Program-made: the position numbers and the translations under genes
In this document: piece by piece, positions 26,645-35,203 of the stretch
How the letters are laid out: each line of letters begins with the position of its first letter
Numbering within the stretch: the stretch's first letter is position 1
Notes under the pieces: model-generated
Database searches by the model: none
Told to the model about the DNA's origin: nothing
The model's input: only the letters and a program-made list of their open reading frames with translations
NCBI GenBank assembly: GCA_036378535.1
Contig: DASUWH010000071.1
Span: 1-64,000 of the forward strand
DNA from: Gp1-AA122 sp036378535
Lineage (GTDB): Bacteria > Acidobacteriota > Terriglobia > Terriglobales > Acidobacteriaceae
DNA: 64,000 nucleotides
Reading direction: 5' to 3'

Positions 26645-27255
26645 AGCCGTCACCTGCACCCGGACGCCGGCCCCTTCACTGGTTCTGGCAAACGCTCATT
26701 CTGCTGGCAGCCGTGGTGGGAATCTTCGTTTTTATCATTTCCTTCAGTATTGTTCACCGCGCCGATCTTCAGGAACTGCATAAAGCCGACGCCATCGTCG
26801 TCTTCGGCGCAGCCGAATATGCCGGAAGACCATCTCCCGTCTATCGCGCGCGCCTGGACCACGCTTTTGCCCTGTTTCAACTGGGGCTGGCACCCATGGT
26901 CATCACCACCGGAGGGGCGGGACAGGATCCCAGCTACAGCGAAGGTGGTGTCGGTCACGATTACCTTATGCGTCGCGGCATCCCGGAAGCTAACCTGATC
27001 GCCGAAACTCAGGGCGCGGACACTGCCCAATCGGCCCAGCGCGTCGCCGTCATATTGAAGAGAAACGGAATGCAGAAATGTATTGCCGTCAGCGATGCCT
27101 ATCACGTGTTCCGCATTGAGAAATTGCTCGAACACGAAGGCGTTCAAGTCTATGTCGCTCCCAGGCCCGACTCGCGTCCCCACTCTGCTTGGCAAAAGCT
27201 GTTGGCCGTCATGCGCGAAGCCGCCAGCTATACCGCCTGGAAACTGGGAATGTAG
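26641..27255 (+). CDS. YdcF/DUF218 family membrane-anchored protein
   Basis: A 204-residue protein with one N-terminal transmembrane helix (about 15-38, TLILLAAVVGIFVFIISF) and a DUF218 domain (about 48-195). The signature strand ADAIVVFGAAEYAGRPSPV, the VITTGGAGQDPSYSEG loop and AVSDAYHVFRIEKLLE are present. Members include SanA/ElyC-like envelope proteins; the biochemical activity is not settled. The gene is translationally coupled to the YrdC gene upstream. Confidence 0.88.
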   Translation: MKPSPAPGRRPLHWFWQTLILLAAVVGIFVFIISFSIVHRADLQELHKADAIVVFGAAEYAGRPSPVYRARLDHAFALFQLGLAPMVITTGGAGQDPSYSEGGVGHDYLMRRGIPEANLIAETQGADTAQSAQRVAVILKRNGMQKCIAVSDAYHVFRIEKLLEHEGVQVYVAPRPDSRPHSAWQKLLAVMREAASYTAWKLGM

Positions 27256-27270
27256 CCAATGCGTGATTGG

Positions 27271-27313
27271 TAGTTCAATTTACAAATTACAAATTACAAA
27301 ATTACAAAATTTC
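27271..27313. repeat. AT-rich direct repeats (ACAAATT/ACAAAAT)
   Basis: The intergenic stretch between two convergent genes contains four or five copies of the 7-9 bp unit TTACAAA(A/T), much more AT-rich than the flanks. It may mark the shared transcription end. Confidence 0.7.
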
Positions 27314-27314
27314 C

Positions 27315-27839
27315 CTACCATCCCATTCGTTGTCGCAAGCCAGTGATATGCGCCACATGATGCCGCCCGTGCCAAGCATAAAGCGCCAGGAGCTTGTCCA
27401 GAGTCATCACCCCCAGTTCCGGGTGGCGCAGAGTCTTGTTCCAATCGTCTGCCTTGAACGATCGCAGAAGGTTCGTCCAGCGTTGGTGTAGGGAATCGAG
27501 TAAGGTCAGGGAAACCTGGATCGGCATCTTGCTGTCCGCCAATTCGGCCCAGCGCTCTTCATAGTAGGCTTTGATCGTCGGCTCATTCTCCGTCAACGCC
27601 CATTTAAAACGGATATAACTGTTCAGATGGCTATCGGGGACGTGATGTACGACCTGGCGCACCGTCCAGCCCCCCTCGCGATAAGGCGTATCCAGTTGTT
27701 GATCGGACAGACCTTGAACCGCCGCCCTCAGCTTGGCTGGAGTTTCTTCCACGGCTTTGAGGAACTCTTGCCGCTCGGCATCATCTCGGGGCGGTTGTCC
27801 ACTGAACTTTCCTACGGGATAGCGTAAATCTTCGGTCAT
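27315..27839 (-). CDS. DinB/YfiT-like putative metal-dependent hydrolase/transferase
   Basis: About 174 residues of the DinB four-helix fold. Three histidines form the expected metal triad: one in RQVVHHVPDSH and two in WHGRHHVAHI. The N-terminus MTEDLRYPVGKFSGQPP and the GGWTVRQVVHHVPDSHLNSY signature place it with YfiT/BstA (bacillithiol transferase) proteins. Which thiol it uses here is unknown. The ATG at 27839 has AGGAG 8 nt upstream and is chosen over a longer frame. Confidence 0.88.
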   Translation of the reverse strand: MTEDLRYPVGKFSGQPPRDDAERQEFLKAVEETPAKLRAAVQGLSDQQLDTPYREGGWTVRQVVHHVPDSHLNSYIRFKWALTENEPTIKAYYEERWAELADSKMPIQVSLTLLDSLHQRWTNLLRSFKADDWNKTLRHPELGVMTLDKLLALYAWHGRHHVAHITGLRQRMGW

Positions 27840-27905
27840 CGGCGAAGCTCCTTGCAATCTGACCAATAGATGTGCTCAGAAGGTAAGAAGCTGCGGAAAA
27901 AACCA

Positions 27906-28184
27906 CTCAGAAACTATGTCATACATCGGTTTGAAAGGGCACGGCTTCAGAGGCTGCGGAAAAAGAACCAGGCAAGTAAAATCGGGAAGGGCACGAGTTT
28001 ACTCGTGCCGCTAAGCCGTTGAATACACGTCCGCGCTTTAGCGCCTGAGGTCGCCTCTTGACGTATGTATAAGTTTTTCCGCAGCCTGTTCAGCCGCGTC
28101 GTCCGGAGCCGCATAAAGATTGGGCTTTTAGCCCTGAGGGGAAGCGGGGTTACTCGTTGGTTTCATTATGAGATAGCTTCTCAG
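27906..28184. mobile_element. MITE-like palindromic intergenic element, copy A
   Basis: About 279 bp without coding potential. Its ends are imperfect inverted repeats: CTCAGAAACTATGTCAT at the left and, reversed, CTGAGAAGCTATCTCAT at the right. Inside are GGGCACGAGTTTACTCGTGCC (a hairpin at 27989-28009), an inverted pair GGCTGCGGAAAAA / TTTTTCCGCAGCC (about 27952 and 28074), CCGCGCTTTAGCGCCTGAGG and GGGCTTTTAGCCC. A diverged second copy lies at 63592-63895. No transposase is present, so it would be non-autonomous. Confidence 0.75.
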
Positions 28185-28192
28185 CACTACGC

Positions 28193-28224
28193 TGTCATCC
28201 CGAGCGTAGTCGAGGGACCTTGTG
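28193..28224. repeat. Single TGTCATCCCGA...GAGGGACCTTG motif
   Basis: TGTCATCCCGA, 8 bp, then GAGGGACCTTG. The same two half-motifs flank a longer centre in each unit of the tandem array at 57114-57613, so this is a solitary relative of that unit. Confidence 0.7.
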
Positions 28225-28250
28225 CTTGTGTTTTTGCCGAGTGCTGAAGC

Positions 28251-29033
28251 TTATTTCGTCAAAGCCAGGATGCGCACCGGCGCCCCTGATTCGCCTTGCA
28301 GCTTGCTCGGAGCTACCACCACCGTGGCTCCGAATTCGGGTGCCTGCGCCAGATTAGCCACGTTTTCCAATTGATAAAGGCTATGCGACAACGCGTACTT
28401 GTGAACCGGAAAGTCCTTCGACGGGCCGTAATCGATACTCAAGGTATCGATCCCCAATCCGATCGCGGTCCGGCCTTCCACCAGAAACCTCGCGCTATCG
28501 GTCGAGTAGCCGGGAAAGTGCATCATTTTCTGAGCGTCCGAGTTGGCGTAATCTTTCGTAGAATTCCAGCGCGAACCCCACCCCGTGTTCGCGATCACAA
28601 CCGCGCCCTGCGGAATGTGACCGTGAGCTTCTTCCCAGTCTGCAATGTCACCGACGCTGACCTGGTAGTCGGGATTGTGAGACGCTTTCCGTTGCACGTT
28701 CAAAACCACAAGAGGCGCTACTAAGCGCTCCGCTGGAATCTGATCTACCGTCCACAAGCCATCCGCCAGATGAGCCGGTGCGTCCATGCGCGTGGCGTAG
28801 TGTTCCGGCAAGAGAATCTGGCGGGCGAAGTAATTGTCCTGGTCGGCGTTGTTGCTTTGGGCACGATACTGCGTGCCCCGAGCCGTCTGAGAGCTTTGCA
28901 GATTTGCACTCACCGGATGCGTGAGGTCAACCACCACGAAGCGCGAGTCCTGCTCAGGCGTGCTGCGGCGCTGTGCAAATAGAAAAATTGCCAGTGCTAG
29001 TACGTAGCCGATGACGAAAGTCTTGATCTTCAT
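28251..29033 (-). CDS. Cyclase family protein (kynurenine-formamidase-like), exported
   Basis: A 260-residue protein with an N-terminal hydrophobic segment (4-20) that is either a signal or an anchor. The cyclase fold is indicated by VVVDLTHPVS, the metal-binding HYATRMDAPAHL (variant of H-x-G-T-H-x-D-x-P-x-H, with the second histidine replaced by Arg), VVIANTGWGSRW and AIGLGIDTLSIDYG. Family members hydrolyse amides or cyclise polyketides using divalent metal; the replaced residue could alter metal binding. It stands alone, downstream of the dispersed element. Confidence 0.82.
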   Translation of the reverse strand: MKIKTFVIGYVLALAIFLFAQRRSTPEQDSRFVVVDLTHPVSANLQSSQTARGTQYRAQSNNADQDNYFARQILLPEHYATRMDAPAHLADGLWTVDQIPAERLVAPLVVLNVQRKASHNPDYQVSVGDIADWEEAHGHIPQGAVVIANTGWGSRWNSTKDYANSDAQKMMHFPGYSTDSARFLVEGRTAIGLGIDTLSIDYGPSKDFPVHKYALSHSLYQLENVANLAQAPEFGATVVVAPSKLQGESGAPVRILALTK

Positions 29034-29228
29034 GTCCCTGCAAAATCCCGCGGTTCAAAGTCGAGCAGCCGAAGTGGTTACGTAAATCAGATGCACGCAT
29101 AAGCGCGAGGGTTCGTCAAATTGTCACTTGGTTGGACGATGCAGCTCAACAAACGTCAGGTCATGACCTGAAGAGTAAGAATAAAAAACTCTACCTTTCA
29201 GGTTTCTGAATTGCCGAGGATGAACAAC

Positions 29229-30044
29229 TCACGCGAGCATGCGAGCCAGCAGAACCGCAGTCAAGGCCGCCGACAGTGTTCCCAGAAAATTAACTGTGTC
29301 ATTATTCAACTGCCCGCGACGCTCGAGCACGGCGCCTAGAACACTGTCGAGCAACATGCCAACAAATCCGGCGACACTTACGAAAAAAAATGCCCATGCC
29401 GGAATCATCTTCGTCAGAACACAACAGCCTGCAACTATGACCGACGCAATCAGGCCCGCAATGGTTCCGGCAAAAGTGACCCCGCCGTTTGTGCCGGCAG
29501 GAACAAGTTGGAAGGTAGTGATCAGGCGAGCTTGCTGGCTGCTTACTTCTCCGATCTCGCTTGACGCCGTATCCGCGGCGGCTTCGGCGAGTGCGGCGCC
29601 ACAGGCGATCAGGTAAATCGGTTTGCGCGTAATTCCGAACAACACTGCCGCCAGCGCCGCCACGCCCAGGTTGGCAAGAATCTGCGAACCGCTGCGCCCC
29701 TCACGGTTCTCTGCAGCCCCTAGCTGCTGCTTGCGCGTGTAGCCGAGACGAGTCGTGCCCACGGCGATCAGGAACACGCACACCAGGGCGACAAAGGCGC
29801 CCGCTCCGGCGCCAAGGTAAATCGCAAAACTAATGACGGCGCCTGCCAAGGCACCCGTATTCGTAACTCCTTTCAGCAACCAGGCCACCGCCGCAAAAAC
29901 GACGGTAACGGCAGCAGCGGAGACTGCCGGAGCTTTTGCCAGTTGCAGGGCTACGATCGTGTTTGCGTGTAAAGTCATGTAACTAAAAAGCTTAGCTCCC
30001 TCCTGGAAACCCGGCGTCGGCGAGTGTTCGTTTTCGACCCCCAT
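29229..30044 (-). CDS. DUF92/TMEM19 family membrane protein
   Basis: About 271 residues with roughly seven hydrophobic segments. The signature includes WLLKGVTNTGALAGAVISFA near the N-terminus, AAADTASSEIGEVSSQQARLI in the middle, and PAGTNGGVTFAGTIAGLIAS. This family includes a plant phytyl-phosphate kinase (VTE6), so an isoprenoid-phosphate role is possible but unproven. I chose the ATG at 30044 (GAGGG 10 nt upstream); a GTG at 30074 and an ATG at 29978 are alternatives. Confidence 0.85.
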   Translation of the reverse strand: MGVENEHSPTPGFQEGAKLFSYMTLHANTIVALQLAKAPAVSAAAVTVVFAAVAWLLKGVTNTGALAGAVISFAIYLGAGAGAFVALVCVFLIAVGTTRLGYTRKQQLGAAENREGRSGSQILANLGVAALAAVLFGITRKPIYLIACGAALAEAAADTASSEIGEVSSQQARLITTFQLVPAGTNGGVTFAGTIAGLIASVIVAGCCVLTKMIPAWAFFFVSVAGFVGMLLDSVLGAVLERRGQLNNDTVNFLGTLSAALTAVLLARMLA

Positions 30045-30190
30045 CCTATTGTGGCCCTCTTCTATAAAACCCACTCTGTCGTGCTTTCAGCTTGTATTAC
30101 ACCTTCCACAAGCCGAGCATCAAAAAGAGGTTTGTAGGTTAAACTCTACCGCGGCGTTGCTCTGGCGCCTAAAGCTTGCGGGGTGAAACT

Positions 30191-31048
30191 ATGGCGGCCT
30201 CCGTCTGGTCTGGCTATCTTACGTTCGGATTGATTTCCATGCCTGTGCGCCTTTTCTCGGGCGCGCGCAGTTCCGGTATCTCGTTCAATATGCTGCACCG
30301 CGACGACCTCAGCCGGGTCAAGCAGCAACTCTACTGCCCGGTCGATAACCGCGTTATCGGCCGTGACGAGATTGTGAAGGGCTACGAATACCGCAAAGAC
30401 GAATATGTGGTGGTCGAGCCCGAGGAGATCAAGAAGATCGAGCCCAAGACCGCCAAGACTATGGAGATCCTGGAATTCGTCAAAACCAGCGACGTTGATC
30501 CCGTCTACTTCGAGTCCTCCTATTACATGATGCCGGAGGAAGCCGGCCGCCGGCCATACGCGCTGCTGAGCAAGGCACTCGAGGAGAGCGAATACGTTGC
30601 CATCGCCAAACTCACCATGCATAACCGCGAGTACACGGTTTTCCTGCGGCCCAAAGAAGGCGGCTTGATGCTGCATACCATGTACTACTCCGACGAGGTC
30701 CGCGAAGTGGAAGGATTCGGGCGGCCTGATGTCGAATTGAAGGAATCGGAGGTGAAAGTCGCCCATCAGCTGATTGAGGCGCTCGCCGGTCCATTCGATC
30801 CCGATAAATACCACGACGAGTTCCAGGAAAACTTGAAGAAGCTGATCGAAGCCAAGCTGGAAGGCCAGGAAGTAAAGCCCGTCGAAAAGCCGAAGAAGCT
30901 GGCCCCGGTCGTCGATCTTATGGCCGCGCTTAAGCAGAGTCTGGCCGAAATGGAAGGGAAGAAGAAGCCCGCTGCCAGTGCTCCGCGAGGTGCAGAACGC
31001 GCCGTCGCAGCCGCCGAGAAGAAACCCACTCGTCGCAAGCAGGCGTGA
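30191..31048 (+). CDS. ku: Ku protein for non-homologous end joining
   Basis: A 285-residue bacterial Ku. The family opening AASVWSGYLTFGLISMPVRLF, the CPVDNRVIGRDEIVKGYEY stretch and the beta-barrel core (about 10-230) are intact; the C-terminus is Lys/Ala-rich (GKKKPAASAPRG to PTRRKQA), as in DNA-binding tails of other Ku proteins. Ku dimers thread onto broken DNA ends and recruit the ligase LigD. No ligD lies in this window. GGGGTGA lies 4 nt before the chosen ATG. Confidence 0.95.
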   Translation: MAASVWSGYLTFGLISMPVRLFSGARSSGISFNMLHRDDLSRVKQQLYCPVDNRVIGRDEIVKGYEYRKDEYVVVEPEEIKKIEPKTAKTMEILEFVKTSDVDPVYFESSYYMMPEEAGRRPYALLSKALEESEYVAIAKLTMHNREYTVFLRPKEGGLMLHTMYYSDEVREVEGFGRPDVELKESEVKVAHQLIEALAGPFDPDKYHDEFQENLKKLIEAKLEGQEVKPVEKPKKLAPVVDLMAALKQSLAEMEGKKKPAASAPRGAERAVAAAEKKPTRRKQA

Positions 31049-31302
31049 ACGAAGCTCTCAGTATTCAGCCTTCAGCTGGCCGCTTGGCGCCACCGGTGGC
31101 TTAAGCCTGCAACTCCGATCCCAGCCTCCGCATCCACTCTGTAATGTTTTGATCTTCAATGCTTTGATCGGCTGCTGACTAATGAAGTGCTGACTACTGA
31201 GCGCTGACGGCTGATAGCTCTCTAGCGCATTCCGGCATTCACGTTTAGAATGGAAAATTCTTCCCAATGTACTGTGGACTCAAGGAGTTGTACTGCTCGC
31301 AG
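31049..31302. other. Intergenic region with degenerate CTGACTACTG-like repeats
   Basis: No gene is seen. Around 31170-31215 short degenerate repeats of GCTGACTA/GCTGACGG occur (CTGCTGACTAATGAAGTGCT, TGACTACTGAGCGCTGACGG). A related stretch is at 10168-10195. Confidence 0.5.
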
Positions 31303-32616
31303 ATGCGCCGGTGCGTCCATCGCGCTGCAGCCGGTTTAATGCTGCTGGCCCTTTTGTTATGGACCGGATGCGGAGATGTTTTCCGTCCCGTTGCCAACCC
31401 CATTCCCGGGCCCACCACCGATCCCCGCAACTTTCACATCGCGGTAGTGGTTAGTCAGAATGCGGTCGGCAACCCCGGTTCGGGCATGCAGATTGATGTT
31501 TCCGGAGATAGCAACGTAGGAGTCGTTAACACCGGACAGCAACCGCTCTATGCCGCTTTGCTGCCCAGCAGCAGTCGCGCCTTCGTCTCCAACGGCGACG
31601 GCACCATCACTTCTTTTTTCCCCGCAGGGTTCAGCGGCAGCATTAGTGCTCCGACCACGACGACCCTGCCGGCAGGGCTCGTCCCCGGATTCTTGTTTAC
31701 CACGGAAGCCTCGACTATGTACGTCGCAACCAGCGGAAACGACACCGTGGACTGTCAGACTCCTCCCAGCACCGGCGTGGTGGCTGCGATCAACACGAGT
31801 TCTTTAGCAATCGAGAACATAATGTGCGTGGGCGCGACACCGACCGTTCTGACCGAGACCCCCAATGGTCGCAAGGTCTATTCTGTGAATGGTGACGGCA
31901 CCGTGTCGAGCATCAATACGGTCGATAAATCTGTCAACCCGCCGATCACCGCTCCCTCGCTGACTTCTCCTGTGTGGGCGGTTGCAAGTCTGGACAGTTC
32001 GCAGGTATTCGTCCTCGACGCCAGCGGTGTGGTCTGGATTATCAATACTTTTACCGACCAGGTTTCGGTGCCGGCAGGTCAGACCGCCTCCCCCTCCAAC
32101 TTCATGGCACTTGAGACCACGCACAATCGGTTATATGTCACGGGAACGGGGACGCCCAGCACGCTGAGGATACTCGACGCCACCTCGCCGAGCCTGGCTC
32201 CGGTCACGGCAGCGCCACTCATACTGCCCAGCGGCACGACTCCGGTGATGGTCAGTTTCCTTCCCAACGGAACGCGTGCTTACGTGCTGAGCGTCGCGGC
32301 AAATTCACCGGTGGTCACGATAGTGAATACGTCCAACAATGCTATTACTGGCACCCTTAATCTGCCCTCGGCGACCCCCAATCCGAATGCTGTCCCGTTT
32401 TGTCAGGCGGCGCGCTTTCCGTTCTCGATGGCGGCCGCAGGCAATAGCACCCGCCTGTATGTGGCGAATTGTTACGCAGGTGCGACCAACATAGTCGACA
32501 CCTCCACCAATGCGCGAGTCCTCACCATGAGCTCGCCCGTCAGTGCCTACTCACCCGTAAGCGGCGCATCCTTTCCCCCGCCACAAAATCCCGTCTTTGT
32601 AGTTGCTGGTCCCTAA
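31303..32616 (+). CDS. YVTN/beta-propeller lipoprotein
   Basis: About 437 residues. The start at 31303 gives a lipoprotein signal with lipobox LLWTGC (cysteine near residue 23); an upstream in-frame ATG at 31267 is possible. The mature part consists of repeated beta-propeller blades with a YVTN-like pattern: SSRAFVSNGDGTITSF, TMYVATSGNDTVDCQ, GRKVYSVNGDGTVSSIN, TRAYVLSVAANSPVVTIVNT, TRLYVANCYAGATNIVDTS. It probably sits in the membrane facing the periplasm. Such proteins are frequent in Acidobacteriota and usually have no known ligand. The gene is 109 bp upstream of another propeller-type gene. Confidence 0.82.
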   Translation: MRRCVHRAAAGLMLLALLLWTGCGDVFRPVANPIPGPTTDPRNFHIAVVVSQNAVGNPGSGMQIDVSGDSNVGVVNTGQQPLYAALLPSSSRAFVSNGDGTITSFFPAGFSGSISAPTTTTLPAGLVPGFLFTTEASTMYVATSGNDTVDCQTPPSTGVVAAINTSSLAIENIMCVGATPTVLTETPNGRKVYSVNGDGTVSSINTVDKSVNPPITAPSLTSPVWAVASLDSSQVFVLDASGVVWIINTFTDQVSVPAGQTASPSNFMALETTHNRLYVTGTGTPSTLRILDATSPSLAPVTAAPLILPSGTTPVMVSFLPNGTRAYVLSVAANSPVVTIVNTSNNAITGTLNLPSATPNPNAVPFCQAARFPFSMAAAGNSTRLYVANCYAGATNIVDTSTNARVLTMSSPVSAYSPVSGASFPPPQNPVFVVAGP

Positions 32617-32725
32617 AGAAAGCGTGGCCCGGGCATTCCTGCCCGCGAAGGTCGTCCGCGTATCTGCGCGAAGAGCAAATGACACGCATGCACCCCGTGT
32701 ATACTTTGCCCCCGGAGGAAAATGA

Positions 32726-34000
32726 ATGAACTACCGCACGCTGGTTCTGGCCGCAGCCGTGTGTTTGACCGCGATTCTCTTCGCCGAGGACATCAAGACA
32801 GTGCCGCCCCCGGACGGGTCTCCTTACCTGTTTGTCTGGTCGGGCGATGCTGCGCATCAGGCTACCGATTTTCTCGCGGTTATTGACGTTAAGCCATCCT
32901 CTCCGAGCTATGGTCGAATCGTTTCCAGCCTGCCGGTGGCGGCGACAGGAACCATGCCTCACCACACCGAGTATGAGTTCCCCCAGAGCAATTTTCTTTT
33001 CGCCGAGGGTTGGGTGGCGAGTCGGAGCTTTATTTTCGATCTGAGTGAGCCCTTGCAGCCGCGCCTGGCTGGACAATTTCATGATCGTGACGGCTATATC
33101 TTTCCCCACAGCTTCGTACGCCTGCCCAACGGTCACGTGCTGGCCACCTTCCAGTCGCACGGCGAAGGATACGCTCCGGGCGGAGGTCTGGTCGAGTTGA
33201 ATGAAAGCGGCGCGGTGCTCAGATCCGCATCGGCCGTCGATCCTGCCGTCGACAAGAACCTGATCTGGCCCTACAGCATGGCGATTGCTCCACAAGCGGA
33301 TCGTGTAGTCAGCAGCAGTTCGCCCATGGGATGGCCGGACTGGGCCACACTCCCTGCCGGCTCGTGGCCGGCCAAGAAAATCAACGATCAGGAGACGGCG
33401 GAGGTGCAGGTCTGGCGACTCTCGGACCTGCATTTGCTGAGCACGGTTACGCTTCCGGCCGACAGTGCCAAGCATAATCTGTTTCCAGCGGAGCCGCGAT
33501 TGTTGGCCGACGGCTCGGTTTATGTAAACACCTTCTCCTGCGGCCTGTATCGCGTAAAAGACTTAAACGGCGCGCGGCCCTCGGCGGAGATGGTGTACTC
33601 CTTTCCGGGTGGAGACAGCATGCACACCATTTGTTCCGTACCGGTCGTCGTCGGGCATTATTGGATTCAAACCGTCGCCGCGCTGCCAGGGCTGATTGCT
33701 TTGGATGTGAGCCATCCGGAGAAGCCGGTGGAAGTGTCGCGGCTAAAGCTGGATCCCAAGTTTCCCATGCCGCACTGGCTGGCGGCCGATCGCAAGAGTG
33801 ATCGCCTGGTGATCACCGGAGACGACCAGAGCTGGGTCCTGCTCGCACGTTTCGATGCGGACAAGGGCAGCTTGAGCCTGGATCAGACTTTTCACGAACC
33901 AGGCGCCACTGGCCCGGGACTCAGCTTCGATCGCCAGCAATGGCCTCACGGCAAGGGCGGGCGAGCGCTCGTTCATGGCGCGCTGTTCGGCCCGCGCTAA
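32726..34000 (+). CDS. SBP56 (selenium-binding)-like beta-propeller, exported
   Basis: A 424-residue protein with a signal peptide (1-20, ending LFAED). The order YLFVWSGD, FLAVIDVKPSSPSYGRIVSS, MPHHTEYEFP, SRSFIFDLSEP, FPHSFVRLPNGHVLATFQ resembles SBP56/methanethiol-oxidase proteins, including the HH pair that binds copper in those enzymes. However, the cysteine of the selenium-binding motif that normally follows HH is absent, so methanethiol oxidase activity is uncertain. GGAGG lies 7 nt before the ATG. Likely function: periplasmic metal-binding propeller or oxidase, tentative. Confidence 0.65.
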   Translation: MNYRTLVLAAAVCLTAILFAEDIKTVPPPDGSPYLFVWSGDAAHQATDFLAVIDVKPSSPSYGRIVSSLPVAATGTMPHHTEYEFPQSNFLFAEGWVASRSFIFDLSEPLQPRLAGQFHDRDGYIFPHSFVRLPNGHVLATFQSHGEGYAPGGGLVELNESGAVLRSASAVDPAVDKNLIWPYSMAIAPQADRVVSSSSPMGWPDWATLPAGSWPAKKINDQETAEVQVWRLSDLHLLSTVTLPADSAKHNLFPAEPRLLADGSVYVNTFSCGLYRVKDLNGARPSAEMVYSFPGGDSMHTICSVPVVVGHYWIQTVAALPGLIALDVSHPEKPVEVSRLKLDPKFPMPHWLAADRKSDRLVITGDDQSWVLLARFDADKGSLSLDQTFHEPGATGPGLSFDRQQWPHGKGGRALVHGALFGPR

Positions 34001-34156
34001 AAAAACCAGGGTCCCGCTATTCCGCATATCCATTGCTTCGCAATCGGCATGCTCCGCTCAGGATGACAATTCGGAAATTGTGCTCGCGGTGACAAACCTG
34101 GAATGGAAATACCTGCTGTCGGGGGCGCCGAAGCTACGGGGCGGAGATACACCTTT

Positions 34157-34196
34157 CCCGCACGCGTACATGGCTTGCGCCGGGGCGCGTGCCGGG
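34157..34196 (-). terminator. GC-rich hairpin after cheX
   Basis: CCCGCACGCG at 34157-34166 and CGCGTGCCGGG at 34186-34196 pair over 10 bp with one bulged C, immediately beyond the cheX stop. There is no U run, so it is at best a weak or Rho-aided end of the chemotaxis transcript. Confidence 0.35.
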
Positions 34197-34198
34197 TG

Positions 34199-34696
34199 TT
34201 ATTTGTGGGCGGCGGTGGCGTGCTCTTCGCGTCGCTGGGTGTAGCGCATGGCGACGTTCATAAACACTTTGCCCTTCGGGGTCTCGATGCACATCACCAG
34301 CGCCTCGGTATCTTCGCTGCTTTTGTGGCCCTTCTCCGAGGTATGTATTTCAGGGGGATGCACTCGGAAGCGGAACCCCTGATCGTTCAGCGAAGTCACG
34401 GCATTACCGATAACCTGGTTGGCGAGTTCGCATACCGTCTCGCGCATCAGGTCTTCGGACTCGGGCAACTCCTCGCCGGCAAAGCGGCTGGCCACGCGCA
34501 TGGCCGTCTGGGGGTCGACGTCAAAGATGATGCGGCCTTCGATGTCGCCGGTTACGGCGATCAGCGCGGCCACTCCTTTGCGCCGATAAGCCTCTTCTTC
34601 CATGCTTAACGATCCGATGGAAGTGGGGCACTGCAGGCTGTCCGCCAGCACGGCATCGGCCGCGTTGATGAATGGCTGGATCAGCTCCATGCGCAT
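34199..34696 (-). CDS. cheX: Chemotaxis phosphatase CheX
   Basis: A 165-residue CheC/CheX-fold protein that dephosphorylates CheY-P. The single active helix carries the E-x-x-N motif (Glu90, Asn93 in CELANQVIGN), as in CheX rather than the duplicated helices of CheC. AGGAG lies 7 nt before the ATG, inside the end of cheY, and the two genes are separated by only 2 bp. It is the last gene of the chemotaxis operon, and its presence next to cheY supports signal termination by CheX instead of CheZ. Confidence 0.9.
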   Translation of the reverse strand: MRMELIQPFINAADAVLADSLQCPTSIGSLSMEEEAYRRKGVAALIAVTGDIEGRIIFDVDPQTAMRVASRFAGEELPESEDLMRETVCELANQVIGNAVTSLNDQGFRFRVHPPEIHTSEKGHKSSEDTEALVMCIETPKGKVFMNVAMRYTQRREEHATAAHK

Positions 34697-34698
34697 GC

Positions 34699-35136
34699 TT
34701 ACGCTCCTGCGCCGGCGGCGCTGGCCACGGCGGCATCTTCGCCCATCACGTACTTGATCACTTCGTACAGCACTTCAGGCTTGACCGGCTTCTGCACAAA
34801 GTGCCGGGCTCCTCGCTGCAACGCCGCCACGATGTTGTCCTGGTAGCCTACCGAGGAGACCATGACGATGCGGGCGTTAGGATGCGCTCGCACGATGCGC
34901 TCCGCGGCCTCGATCCCTTCCATCTGCGGCATGGTGATGTCCATGAGCACGATGTCGGGATTAGTCCGGTCATATTCGGTGATCGCGGTGCAGCCATCGC
35001 CGGCCTCGCCCGCCAGTTGTCCGCCGAATGATTCGATCATTCGAGCCAGATTCTTGCGCGCGAAGACGGAGTCGTCCACCACCAGGTAGCGGACAGGCTG
35101 ACCGTCTTTCTTCTTCACTGCTACAAACTGCTCCAT
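34699..35136 (-). CDS. cheY: CheY-type response regulator
   Basis: A 145-residue single receiver domain. The acidic pocket Asp21-Asp22, phosphoacceptor Asp66 (VLMDITMP), Ser94/Ser95 switch region (IVMVSSVGY) and Lys116 (HFVQKPVKP) are all present. It has a short N-terminal extension and an alanine-rich tail. GGAGG is 6 nt upstream of the ATG. It lies between cheB and cheX and is the likely motor-switch output of the pathway, although no flagellar or pilus gene is in this window, so the motility machine is unknown. Confidence 0.92.
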   Translation of the reverse strand: MEQFVAVKKKDGQPVRYLVVDDSVFARKNLARMIESFGGQLAGEAGDGCTAITEYDRTNPDIVLMDITMPQMEGIEAAERIVRAHPNARIVMVSSVGYQDNIVAALQRGARHFVQKPVKPEVLYEVIKYVMGEDAAVASAAGAGA

Positions 35137-35203
35137 AACCGACCTCCTCTTTCTGTTCCTCTCCTAGAATCGATCTCCGCCGCGGTCTGCTGCGACGGTA
35201 AAA

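Noticed and set aside
30158..30178. Possible sigma-54 promoter TGGCGC...TTGC before ku
   Set aside because: The GG to GC spacing is 12 instead of 10 bp.
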